Part shown: positions 56,958 to 64,000 of the stretch, in pieces
Numbering within the stretch: the first letter of the stretch is position 1
How the letters are laid out: the number at the start of each line of letters is the position of its first letter
NCBI GenBank assembly: GCA_008923315.1
Contig: WBSF01000006.1
Coordinates: 1-64,000 of the forward strand
Origin: Betaproteobacteria bacterium SCN1
GTDB taxonomy: Bacteria > Pseudomonadota > Gammaproteobacteria > Burkholderiales > Thiobacillaceae
Direction: 5' to 3'
Length of the DNA: 64,000 nt
The notes under the pieces: generated by a model
What the model was told of the DNA's origin: nothing
Database searches by the model: none
The model's input: only the letters and a program-made list of their open reading frames with translations
Translations under genes and position numbers: made by a program

Positions 56958-57611
56958 CTACTTGGCGGGCTTGACCGTGGTCAGCCCCAGGCTTTCCCAG
57001 TCCTGCATGCCGCCGCGGTACCACTTGATCTTGTCGGCGGGGTAGCCGATCTTCAGCAGACCGCGAATATTGGTAGGCGACTGGCCGCACCAGGGGCCGT
57101 TGCAGAACATGACGACGGTCTTGGCCTGATCGAACAGGTAGAAACCGTCCTGGTTTTTGACGCCGAACTGCTTTTCGAGGATGTCCTGCACGGTGATGGG
57201 ATCGGAGTGGCCGATGTTGAGCTGATCCCACGGGATGTTGACCGAACCCGGGATCGTGCCTTTTGCGACCCAGTCCGGCGTGCGGGAGTCGACGACCAGG
57301 ATGCGCTTGTCGCCGTCGCTCATGCGCTTGAGGTAATCCAGGATCTCGAGTTCTCCGATGGTCTGCACGCCGGGCGCGAGTTCGCCCGGCTGGATGCAGA
57401 AGGGCGGACACTGGCGCGAGGTCTTGGCAAAATCGGGGTTGATGGTGTTCGCCTGATTCTGATTGCGCATGATCGCGACCTTCTGGCCGCCGTGCATGAC
57501 CTCGACGGACGGCAGCTGCGCAGTGATGTTGACGTCCAGCGCGCCGGCTGTCATGGGCAGGGCGGACAGTGCGAACAGGGCGGAAGCGGCGAATGGGATA
57601 CGAAGTTTCAT
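56958..57611 (-). CDS. Periplasmic rhodanese-like protein with unusual active-site loop
   Basis: A 217-residue secreted protein with a signal peptide (RIPFAASALFALSALPMTAGA). A short N-terminal segment includes the Cys pair in TSRQCPPFCIQP. A rhodanese domain covers about residues 90-210: VVDSRTPDWVAKGTIPGSVNIPWDQL, then MFCNGPWCGQSPTN and GYPADKIKWYRGGMQDWESLGL. The active-site loop has Cys170 and Cys175 in CNGPWCG and lacks the Arg of typical rhodaneses, so it may bind sulfur or transfer it to a different partner. ATG at 57611 has GGAGA close upstream. It is divergent from the qmo-hdr genes, suggesting a link with sulfur oxidation. Confidence 0.85.
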   Translation of the reverse strand: MKLRIPFAASALFALSALPMTAGALDVNITAQLPSVEVMHGGQKVAIMRNQNQANTINPDFAKTSRQCPPFCIQPGELAPGVQTIGELEILDYLKRMSDGDKRILVVDSRTPDWVAKGTIPGSVNIPWDQLNIGHSDPITVQDILEKQFGVKNQDGFYLFDQAKTVVMFCNGPWCGQSPTNIRGLLKIGYPADKIKWYRGGMQDWESLGLTTVKPAK

Positions 57612-58047
57612 CGGGTCTCCTGGTTTCTCCAGAGGTTGTCGTTGGGGGGTGAAGCCGGGCCGGCCGGATGGCAAACCCTTGTCCGGGAACATGCCGCGAA
57701 CGGCGCGTCCCGAGGAATGACCGGTTTGTATCCGGCGGGTTCCCTCGCGGTCTGTGGGGATATGGGCCGTGCCGGATTCGGCGTTGCGGCGTGCCGGAAT
57801 TATGCCGGATTCCAGCGCCCGGGCCGCATCCGGCCGGCCAATGGCGCGCGTGGCCAACTTCCCCTTATTCCCGCATAGAAAACTTCGATTGAGATAGCCG
57901 GCCTTGTCCGTGGCGGCAAACCGGGCCTTGGGAGTACCATTTGACTGATTTGCATCCGGGCTCGTAACCGGCTATCCGGAGGGATTCAAGGCCTTCACCT
58001 CCGGGTAATTTCAAAAACGGCTTTGCATCCATCGGATGGAGGAAACA
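57612..58047. other. Divergent control region between the rhodanese gene and qmoA
   Basis: About 435 bases with no gene. Short repeats of GCCGGATTC-like sequence occur near 57768-57812. A loosely matching TTGACT at about 57941 followed 17 bases later by GTAACC could be a promoter for qmoA, but it is weak. A strong GGAGG stands 8 bases before the chosen qmoA start. Confidence 0.45.
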
Positions 58048-59331
58048 ATGACGGAGCATGTTGCGACCAACGAGACGATCCTCGTGGTGGGCGGCGGGAT
58101 TTCCGGCATGACGGCGGCGCTCGAGGCGGCTGAAACCGGCAAGAACGTTGTCCTGGTCGAAAAAAATCCCGCGCTGGGCGGACGGACTTCCCAGCTTTAC
58201 CGCTACTTCCCCAAGCTGTGCCACCCCACCTGTGGTCTGGAGATCAACCAGCGCCGCCTCAAGAACAATCCCCGCATCCGCGTCCTGACCCTGGCCGAAG
58301 TCACCGGCATTGAAGGCGGCACCGGCAACTACACCGTTTCCGTTCGCGTCAAGCCTCGCTACGTCAACGAAAACTGCACCGCCTGCGGCGAGTGCGCCAA
58401 GGCAGTCAGCACCGAGGTGGCCGATCCGTTCAACTACAACCTGGGCACGCACAAGGCCGCATACCTGCCGTCGTCGATGGCCTACCCGCAACGCTACGTG
58501 CTCGATCCCGCCATCATCGGCACGCCCGAGGCCGATGCCGCCAAGGCCGCCTGCAAGTACGGCGCGATCGAACTCGACATGCAGGAGGAAACGCTTCAGG
58601 TGAAGGCGGGCGCCGTCATCTGGGCGACCGGCTGGCAGCCCTACGATGCCGCGAAGATTCAACCCTACGGCTACGGCCGCTTCAAGAACGTCATCACCAG
58701 CGTGGAATTCGAGCGGCTGGCCGACCCGCACGGCCCCACGGGCGGCAAGCTCCTGCGCCCGTCCGACGGCAAGGAGGCGAAGAACGTCGCCTTCATCCAG
58801 TGCGCCGGCTCGCGCGACGAAAACCACCTGCGCCACTGTTCCCGGATCTGCTGCATGGCGTCGCTGAAACAGACGCACTATGTACGCGAGAAATATCCCG
58901 AGGACGGCAAGTCGACCATCTACTACATCGACATTCGCGCCATCGACCGTTTCGAGGATTTCTACCAGAAGGTGCAGGCCGATCCCTCGGTCAGCTTCAT
59001 CAAATCCAAGGTCGCCCGCATTTCCGAGGACGAGCAGGGCAATCCGGTGTGCTGGGGCGTGAACACCGAAGGCTACAAGCGCTATACCACGCCGCATGAC
59101 CTCGTCGTGCTCGCCGTCGGCATGGAACCGTCGGTCAAGGGGGTGAACATCCCCGGCCACATCGTCGCGGATTCTTCCGGCTTCATCGAGGCCGACCCGG
59201 CCAACGGCGCCGTCTTCGGCGCGGGCTGCGCGTCGAACGCGCTGGACGTGAACCGCGCGGTGCAGTCGGCGACTGCGGCGGCGCTGCGCGCCATCCAGGT
59301 CGTGAACAAAGTAGCAAAGGCGGAGGCTTGA
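58048..59331 (+). CDS. qmoA: Quinone-interacting membrane-bound oxidoreductase subunit QmoA (HdrA-like flavoprotein)
   Basis: A 427-residue HdrA-like FAD protein. The FAD site is ILVVGGGISGMTAALEAAET, followed by VVLVEKNPALGGRTSQLYR and CHPTCGLEI near residue 57. A Cys group CTACGEC at about 111-117 lacks the last Cys of a classic cluster motif (AVS follows). FIQCAGSRDENHLRHCSRIC and the C-terminal FGAGCASNALDVNRAVQSAT are typical of QmoA/HdrA. In the Qmo complex it links APS reductase to quinones. ATG at 58048 is chosen because the ATG at 58036 contains its GGAGG site. It sits 1 base before qmoB and starts a four-gene operon. Confidence 0.9.
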   Translation: MTEHVATNETILVVGGGISGMTAALEAAETGKNVVLVEKNPALGGRTSQLYRYFPKLCHPTCGLEINQRRLKNNPRIRVLTLAEVTGIEGGTGNYTVSVRVKPRYVNENCTACGECAKAVSTEVADPFNYNLGTHKAAYLPSSMAYPQRYVLDPAIIGTPEADAAKAACKYGAIELDMQEETLQVKAGAVIWATGWQPYDAAKIQPYGYGRFKNVITSVEFERLADPHGPTGGKLLRPSDGKEAKNVAFIQCAGSRDENHLRHCSRICCMASLKQTHYVREKYPEDGKSTIYYIDIRAIDRFEDFYQKVQADPSVSFIKSKVARISEDEQGNPVCWGVNTEGYKRYTTPHDLVVLAVGMEPSVKGVNIPGHIVADSSGFIEADPANGAVFGAGCASNALDVNRAVQSATAAALRAIQVVNKVAKAEA

Positions 59332-59332
59332 A

Positions 59333-61561
59333 ATGGCTGAAACGAAAGTAGCCGCGTACATCTGCAAGGGCTGCGGTCTCGGCGAACGCCTGGACACCGA
59401 CGCGCTCGTCAAGATCGCGCAGAAGGACGGCAAGGTGCCGATGGCCAAGACGCATGATTTCCTGTGCTCGGCCGACGGCGTCGCGATGATCCGGAACGAC
59501 GTCGCCAACGAAGGCGTCACGCATATCATGATCGGCGCCTGCTCGCGCCGCGCCAAGACCGAGGCGTTCCATTTCCCCGAAAACGCCGTGGCGCGGGCCA
59601 ACCTGCGCGAAGGCGTGGTCTGGATCCGGCCCGATACCGAAGAAGCGCGCGAAACCACGCAGGACATGGCGGAAGACTATATCCGCATGGGCTGCGCCGA
59701 AGTGAAGGCGATGGCCGCGCCCGGCGGCAACCCCAATACCGGCAGCAGCAAGACCCTGCTCGTCGTCGGTGGCGGCGTCACCGGCATGACCACCGCGATC
59801 GAAGCCTCCAAGACCGGCTATCCGGTCGTGCTGGTCGAGAAGACCGGCGCGCTCGGCGGCATGGCCGGCCAGCTCTGGAAGCGCATGCCTGTGCACGAGC
59901 CCTTCAAGTCGCCCGCCGATACCGGCGTGGCCGACCTCGCCGCGCAGGTGATGGGCGATTCCAATATCAAGGTCTACCTCAACGCCACCATCGCCAAGAC
60001 CGACGGTGCACCGGGCCGTTTCGTGGTGCAGATCGCCACCGAATCCGGCGCGACACACACCGAGGACATCGGCGCCATCGTGCAGGCCAGCGGCTTCACG
60101 ACCTATGACATGAACAAGCTGCCCGAGCTGGGCGGCGGCAAATCGCCCAACGTGGTCGACCAGCTTGGCCTCGAAGCACTGGCGAAAGCCGCTGCGGCCG
60201 GAGACGGCGTGATCCGCCGCCCGTCCGACAACCAGCCGGTGAAGTCGGTGGTGTTCGTGCAGTGCGCCGGCCAGCGCGACCCGTCGGGCACGCACCTGGC
60301 GTATTGCTCCGGCTTCTGCTGCAACGCCAGCATCAAGCAGGCCATGTACTTCAAGGACGCCAACCCGTCCGTCGACACGACCATCATCTACACCGATCTG
60401 CGTACGCCCGGCAACGGCGAGGACTTCTACCGCAGTGCGCAGGAAAAGGGCGTGATCTTCACCAAGGGCAAGGTCTCCGGCGTGCAGCCCGGCAGCAACG
60501 GCAGCACGGTGAGCTTCCATGACCTGATCCTCGACGATGCGAATGCGACCATCGCCGACGTCGACCTGGTCGTGCTCGCCACCGGCCAGGTACCGAACTC
60601 GGGCGTGGACATCTTCGCCGTGCCGAAGGAAGGCGAGGGCGAGCCCGAGGTCAAGCCGATCTCCATCCTCAACCTGAACTACCGTCAGGGCACGGACGTC
60701 CCGCAGCTGAAGCAGGGGTTTACCGACTCGCACTTCATCTGCTTCCCTTACGAAACCCGCCGCACCGGCATCTATACCGCCGGCCCGGTGCGCCGTCCGA
60801 TGGACATCGCGCAGGCCCGCGAGGATGCCACCGGCGCTGCGCTGAAGGCGATCCAGGCGCTGGAGAACGCTGAACTCGGCCGTGCCGCGCATCCGCGTTC
60901 GGGCGATCTGTCGTTCCCGAAGGTGCGTCTCGAAGGCTGCACCCAGTGCAAGCGCTGTACGGTGGAATGCCCCTTCGGCGCGATCGACGAAGACGAAAAA
61001 CGCTTCCCGGTGTTCAACGAGTCGCGCTGCCGTCGCTGCGGCACCTGCATGGGCGCCTGCCCGGTGCGCGTGATCTCGTTCGAGAACTACTCGGTCAACA
61101 CCGTCGGCGCGCAGGTCAAGGCGGTCGACATCCCCGACGAATTCTCCGAGAAGCCGCGCATCCTCATTCTTGCCTGCGAAAACGACGCCTATCCGGCGCT
61201 CGACATGGCGGCCATGAACCGCAACGAGTACTCGGCCTTTGTGCGCGTGATTCCGATTCGCTGCCTCGGTTCGGTCAATACCATCTGGGTGACCGACGCC
61301 CTGAACGCCGGCTACGACGGCGTGATGATGATGGGCTGCAAATCCGGCGACGAATACCAATGCCACTTCGTCAAGGGCTCCGAGCTGGGCCGCGTGCGCA
61401 TGTCCAAGATCGACGACACGCTGAAGACGCTGAACCTGGAAACGGAGCGCGTGCGTGACCTCGAAGTCGCCATCACCGACATCGAGCGTGTGCCCGAGAT
61501 GATCAACAAGTACGTTGAAGAGCTGGTCGCCATCGGCCCCAGCCCGTTCAAGGGTTTCTAG
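59333..61561 (+). CDS. qmoB: Qmo subunit QmoB: FAD domain, two 4Fe-4S clusters and MvhD-like domain
   Basis: A 742-residue second HdrA-like subunit. Residues 1-135 carry an N-terminal domain with ICKGCGLGERLD; the FAD fold starts at about 141 (LLVVGGGVTGMTTAIEASKT). Two bacterial ferredoxin motifs lie near 535-580: CTQCKRCTVECP and CRRCGTCMGACP. A C-terminal MvhD-like domain from about 600 contains LACENDAYPALDMA, IPIRCLGSVNTIWV and MMMGCKSGDEYQCHFVKG. This layout matches QmoB, which shares electrons between QmoA and the membrane or Hdr module. It follows qmoA by one base and is followed by hdrC after 48 bases. Confidence 0.92.
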   Translation: MAETKVAAYICKGCGLGERLDTDALVKIAQKDGKVPMAKTHDFLCSADGVAMIRNDVANEGVTHIMIGACSRRAKTEAFHFPENAVARANLREGVVWIRPDTEEARETTQDMAEDYIRMGCAEVKAMAAPGGNPNTGSSKTLLVVGGGVTGMTTAIEASKTGYPVVLVEKTGALGGMAGQLWKRMPVHEPFKSPADTGVADLAAQVMGDSNIKVYLNATIAKTDGAPGRFVVQIATESGATHTEDIGAIVQASGFTTYDMNKLPELGGGKSPNVVDQLGLEALAKAAAAGDGVIRRPSDNQPVKSVVFVQCAGQRDPSGTHLAYCSGFCCNASIKQAMYFKDANPSVDTTIIYTDLRTPGNGEDFYRSAQEKGVIFTKGKVSGVQPGSNGSTVSFHDLILDDANATIADVDLVVLATGQVPNSGVDIFAVPKEGEGEPEVKPISILNLNYRQGTDVPQLKQGFTDSHFICFPYETRRTGIYTAGPVRRPMDIAQAREDATGAALKAIQALENAELGRAAHPRSGDLSFPKVRLEGCTQCKRCTVECPFGAIDEDEKRFPVFNESRCRRCGTCMGACPVRVISFENYSVNTVGAQVKAVDIPDEFSEKPRILILACENDAYPALDMAAMNRNEYSAFVRVIPIRCLGSVNTIWVTDALNAGYDGVMMMGCKSGDEYQCHFVKGSELGRVRMSKIDDTLKTLNLETERVRDLEVAITDIERVPEMINKYVEELVAIGPSPFKGF

Positions 61562-61609
61562 CATGCGTCGGCCATTTTTGACGATGCGTCATCAGACCGG
61601 AGTTAGGAC

Positions 61610-62242
61610 ATGAGCGCGAATACCGCGATGGCGGAGAAATACCGCAACAACTTCCTGAAGGAAATCGAAGAACAGGTCGAGATGGGCGACTGGGTGAAGA
61701 TGTGCATGCAATGCGGCGTCTGCTCCGGTTCCTGCCCGACCAACTTCCAGAGCGCGTGGGAACACCCGCCGCAGGAACTCTTCATGATGATCCGCGCCGG
61801 CAAGCGCGAAGAGGTGCTGACCACCACGTCGATGTGGAACTGCACCTCGTGCTACAACTGCATCGTGCGCTGCCCGCGCAAGCTGCCCATCACCCACATC
61901 ATGCACGGCATCGCCGAATACGCGCACCGTCTCGGCGTGGCGCCCAAGATGCAGCCCACGCGTTTCTTCTCGGGCCTGTTCTGGAAGAACGCGACCAAGA
62001 CCGGTCGCGTCAATGAACTCAAGCTGTCGATGGGCCTGTACTTCAAGAACGGCTTCGGCGCCGGCGTGAAGGAAGGCATGAAGATGAAGGACGTGGCGCT
62101 CGGCCTCATCAAGGCCAAGCGGTTGAATCCCTTCGAAATCCTGGGCGGCCACACGTGTAAGGACCAGAAAGGCATCCAGGCGATGCTGAAGAAAGCCTAC
62201 GAAATCGAGCGCAGCCGCAAGGCCGCCAAGACCGCGGGCTGA
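61610..62242 (+). CDS. hdrC: HdrC-like ferredoxin subunit
   Basis: A 210-residue protein with two 4Fe-4S motifs, CMQCGVCSGSCP (about residues 34-45) and CTSCYNCIVRCP (about 78-89), then a helical C-terminal half with KMQPTRFFSGLFWKNATKTGRV. It equals the N-terminal part of QmoC or the HdrC of heterodisulfide reductase, without the membrane cytochrome b part. In this operon it is probably the link between QmoB and HdrB. GGAGTTAGGAC precedes the ATG at 61610. Confidence 0.9.
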   Translation: MSANTAMAEKYRNNFLKEIEEQVEMGDWVKMCMQCGVCSGSCPTNFQSAWEHPPQELFMMIRAGKREEVLTTTSMWNCTSCYNCIVRCPRKLPITHIMHGIAEYAHRLGVAPKMQPTRFFSGLFWKNATKTGRVNELKLSMGLYFKNGFGAGVKEGMKMKDVALGLIKAKRLNPFEILGGHTCKDQKGIQAMLKKAYEIERSRKAAKTAG

Positions 62243-62252
62243 GGAGAGAACT

Positions 62253-63152
62253 ATGGCCAAACATGAATACGCGTTCTACCCCGGATGCTCGTCGCAGAAA
62301 GGCGCATCCGCCTCCAACTACCTGACCTCGGTCGAATCGATGTGCAAGACGCTCGACGTCAAGCTCACCGAAATCCCCGACTGGAACTGCTGCGGTGCCT
62401 CCATCGGCTATGCCGAGGCCGGCGAACTGCCGCGTCACGTCATGAACGCGCGCAACTTCGCCCTGTCCGAGAAAAACCTCCCCGGCCAGGAAATCGTCGC
62501 CACCTGCGCCGCCTGCTGGCTGGGTGCGCGCGAGACCCGCGAGCGCCTCACGCACTCCGACACCCTGATGGCGGACACGAAAGAAGCGCTCAAGGAAGCC
62601 GGCCTCACCATCAACGAGATGCCCGAGATCCGCCACATGGTCGAAGTGCTGATCGAGGACATCGGCTTCGACGAAATGAAGAAGCACGTCAAGAAGCCGC
62701 TCGAAGGCGTCAAGATCGCCGGCTACGTCGGTTGCCAGACCAACCGGCCCTTCGGCGTGGACGGCGAATCCTTCGAGAACCCCAAATACCTCGACAACAT
62801 GGTCGAAATGGTCGGCGCCACCCCGATCCCCGAATACGACATGAAGGTCACCTGCTGTGGCGGCGCGCTGGCGTTCTCCGAGCCGGACAAGGCCCAGGCG
62901 CAGATCAAGGACATCATCGAATCCGCCTACGATCACGGCGCGGAGATGATCGTGACCCCGTGCCCGCTGTGCCAGGCCAATGTCGAGATCTACCAGGGGC
63001 AGATCAACCAGAAATACGGCACCAAGTTCAACATCCCCGTGATGTACTACAGCCAGCTCATGGTCGTCGCCTACGGCGGCAGCGCCAAGGAAGCAGCCCT
63101 CAACGGCCAGCTCATCCGCGCGCGCCGGCTCGAGGAGATCGCGGCCAAGTAA
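62253..63152 (+). CDS. hdrB: HdrB-like subunit with two CCG domains
   Basis: A 299-residue HdrB protein. Two Cys-rich CCG domains are seen: CSSQK, then DWNCCGASIGYAEAG and TCAACWLGARE; and GYVGCQTNRPFG with VTCCGGALAFSE and TPCPLCQANVEIYQ. In methanogens and other bacteria such domains hold non-cubane iron-sulfur clusters at the site of heterodisulfide or thiol chemistry. Here, with qmoA, qmoB and hdrC, it replaces the membrane QmoC subunit, a variant known from other sulfur-oxidising betaproteobacteria. It ends the operon and is followed by a strong terminator. Confidence 0.92.
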   Translation: MAKHEYAFYPGCSSQKGASASNYLTSVESMCKTLDVKLTEIPDWNCCGASIGYAEAGELPRHVMNARNFALSEKNLPGQEIVATCAACWLGARETRERLTHSDTLMADTKEALKEAGLTINEMPEIRHMVEVLIEDIGFDEMKKHVKKPLEGVKIAGYVGCQTNRPFGVDGESFENPKYLDNMVEMVGATPIPEYDMKVTCCGGALAFSEPDKAQAQIKDIIESAYDHGAEMIVTPCPLCQANVEIYQGQINQKYGTKFNIPVMYYSQLMVVAYGGSAKEAALNGQLIRARRLEEIAAK

Positions 63153-63166
63153 GCTCCGGCCGCATC

Positions 63167-63200
63167 CGTAAAAACAGGGGCCCCGGCCCCTGTTTTTACG
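63167..63200 (+). terminator. Intrinsic terminator after hdrB
   Basis: A perfect 16-bp inverted repeat (63167-63182 with 63185-63200) around a CC loop has an AAAAA-CAGGGGCC core followed by CCTG-TTTTT. It closes the qmo-hdr operon and can also act for the opposite strand. Confidence 0.9.
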
Positions 63201-63279
63201 TCCGGCACCGGTGCGACAGCCGGCCGGCGGTTGCATCGGCGTTATCCTTAGCTCCTTTCGACAGATATCTATACCCGCC

Positions 63280-63591
63280 ATGATCAAGAAAGCCCGCGAC
63301 CTCAACCAGCTCATCGATCTTGTCCACGAAGCCATCTACGAAGTCGACGAACTTCGTGCCTGTCTCGAACACGACGACGACGAAGCCTCGACCTACACGC
63401 CCTACCTCGACACTCTGGACAGGATGCTCCGCGATCTGCACGAATCCATGGCCTCCGGCAAATACGCCGGCACGGGGCAGGGCGAAGACCTCGCCTACAT
63501 GCCGCTCTTCAAGAAGCATGAGCGCGACATTCCCTTCCGCGAACTGCTGCGCACGATCAACGCCACGCATCGGGAGGGATTCGAGGCTTGA
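63280..63591 (+). CDS. Small conserved-type hypothetical protein
   Basis: A 103-residue acidic, helical protein (KARDLNQLIDLVHEAIYEVDEL, then TYTPYLDTLDRMLRDLHESM and FKKHERDIPFRELLRTINATH). I do not recognise a functional family. The ATG at 63280 is chosen since upstream codons read into non-coding sequence. It lies alone between the qmo-hdr terminator and the A+T-rich tail. No signal peptide or membrane segment is seen. Confidence 0.78.
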   Translation: MIKKARDLNQLIDLVHEAIYEVDELRACLEHDDDEASTYTPYLDTLDRMLRDLHESMASGKYAGTGQGEDLAYMPLFKKHERDIPFRELLRTINATHREGFEA

Positions 63592-63933
63592 GCGGTAGGG
63601 GGTAGAAAACCGCGGTTCTTTTGGCACGCATACTGGCCAGAAGAGGCTGGTCGAAATATTCGATTCGGATTTCTGTTTTTCGGCCGAAGCGGACGAGCTT
63701 CATAACCTCCCATCACGTAAGCTTCATGGCTAAGAGCAGTCAATGGCGCTGGCTCAAGCGTGAAAAGACTGGCGCATAATCCGGCTGCGCCTGTCTCCTT
63801 TTGCACAACGTAATAAAGAGACAAACGGATTAACATCCACATAAGAATCAAGACGATAGACTATGAGAACGCCTGTCTCTTTATTAAAAAACGTCCGGAC
63901 CCATGGGTCTCTCTATTAACTGTTAGCCGTCAC
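63592..63933. other. A+T-rich intergenic tail with repeats
   Basis: About 340 bases without a credible gene, clearly richer in A+T than the rest of the window. A 13-bp inverted repeat (63811-63823 with 63874-63886, TAATAAAGAGACA) surrounds 50 bases. A near-copy of CGCCTGTCTC occurs at about 63788 and 63870. A 118-codon open frame on the minus strand (63495-63851) is unlikely to be real because it overlaps the gene before. Confidence 0.55.
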
Positions 63934-64000
63934 ATGAAGCGTCTGCTTGTCGCACTTGCCATGTCAATCTCCGCAGCCAGCTCAGCCACCCCTCCTGCGG
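63934..64000 (+). CDS. Start of a secreted protein gene, cut by the window end
   Basis: The ATG at 63934 opens a frame reading MKRLLVALAMSISAASSATP, a clear Sec signal peptide with a short cleavage-like ASSA. Only 22 codons are inside the window, so the product is unknown. The upstream region is A+T-rich, which suggests a recently acquired or poorly conserved neighbourhood. Confidence 0.6.
   Translation, partial: MKRLLVALAMSISAASSATPPA

Noticed and set aside
63495..63851. A 118-codon minus-strand frame at the right end
   Set aside because: It runs antisense through the end of the small gene at 63280-63591 and has no domain or ribosome-binding site.
63915..63940. GTTAGCC just before the last ATG as an integron attC core
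   Set aside because: It does not fit the GTTRRRY rule, and no matching RYYYAAC partner is seen upstream.

Overview
The window looks like chromosomal DNA of a GC-rich betaproteobacterium. Gene content and order (hisD-hisE with hinT and tatABC, tig-clpP-clpX-lon-hupB-ppiD, a Fur regulator with an HHH motif, hpnCDE) fit the Nitrosomonadales/Thiobacillaceae-like lineages. A qmoA-qmoB-hdrC-hdrB cluster and a periplasmic rhodanese-like protein at the right end suggest a chemolithotroph that oxidises sulfur compounds through APS reductase. The apr, dsr and sox genes are not in the window, so this lifestyle is an inference.

Layout. 1-7501 (+): tail of a PQQ-type sugar dehydrogenase whose 5' end does not read cleanly, then tsaB, rimI, a family 4-like uracil-DNA glycosylase, an unusual SlyD-like/methyltransferase fusion, a YfcE-type phosphoesterase with an apparent CTG start, and a membrane block lemA-TPM-TPM-nfeD-SPFH. 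7519-10982: lplT (-), a LysR regulator with a small partner gene (+), a DUF2007 protein and a Fur-family repressor (-). 11118-18980 (+): a tight hisD-C-B-H-A-F-I-E operon without hisG, running into hinT and tatABC. 19291-20493: an ammonium channel with a plausible sigma-54 promoter. 20498-25442 (-): hpnC-hpnD-hpnE, a short-chain dehydrogenase and a membrane-anchored Ser/Thr kinase, so squalene/hopanoid synthesis is coupled to possible signalling genes.

25557-34282: tRNA-Leu, then the protein quality-control block tig-clpP-clpX-lon-hupB, tRNA-Val and tRNA-Asp, ppiD, and a strong two-way terminator shared with fabI (-). 35151-41648 (+): a four-gene peptide-type ABC importer whose binding protein appears anchored at both ends. 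41756-46209: a CDF-like transporter, a small membrane protein, mltD (-), gloB (-), a methyltransferase and rnhA. 46374-50163: dnaQ, then a secreted binding-protein-like gene overlapping a GGDEF-EAL protein, which together look like a c-di-GMP sensor pair. 50185-55627 (-): a metal-binding HMA protein, an isolated FlgM, a DUF1015 protein and mfd. 55731-56901: ppa and a second YfcE-type phosphoesterase, ending in a perfect 52-bp palindrome. 56958-63152: the rhodanese-like gene (-) and the divergent qmoA-qmoB-hdrC-hdrB operon (+). The last 400 bases are clearly richer in A+T, carry repeats, and end in the start of a secreted protein gene.

Features are called from reading motifs, start sites and context by eye. 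Domain positions are approximate, and no database search was made.
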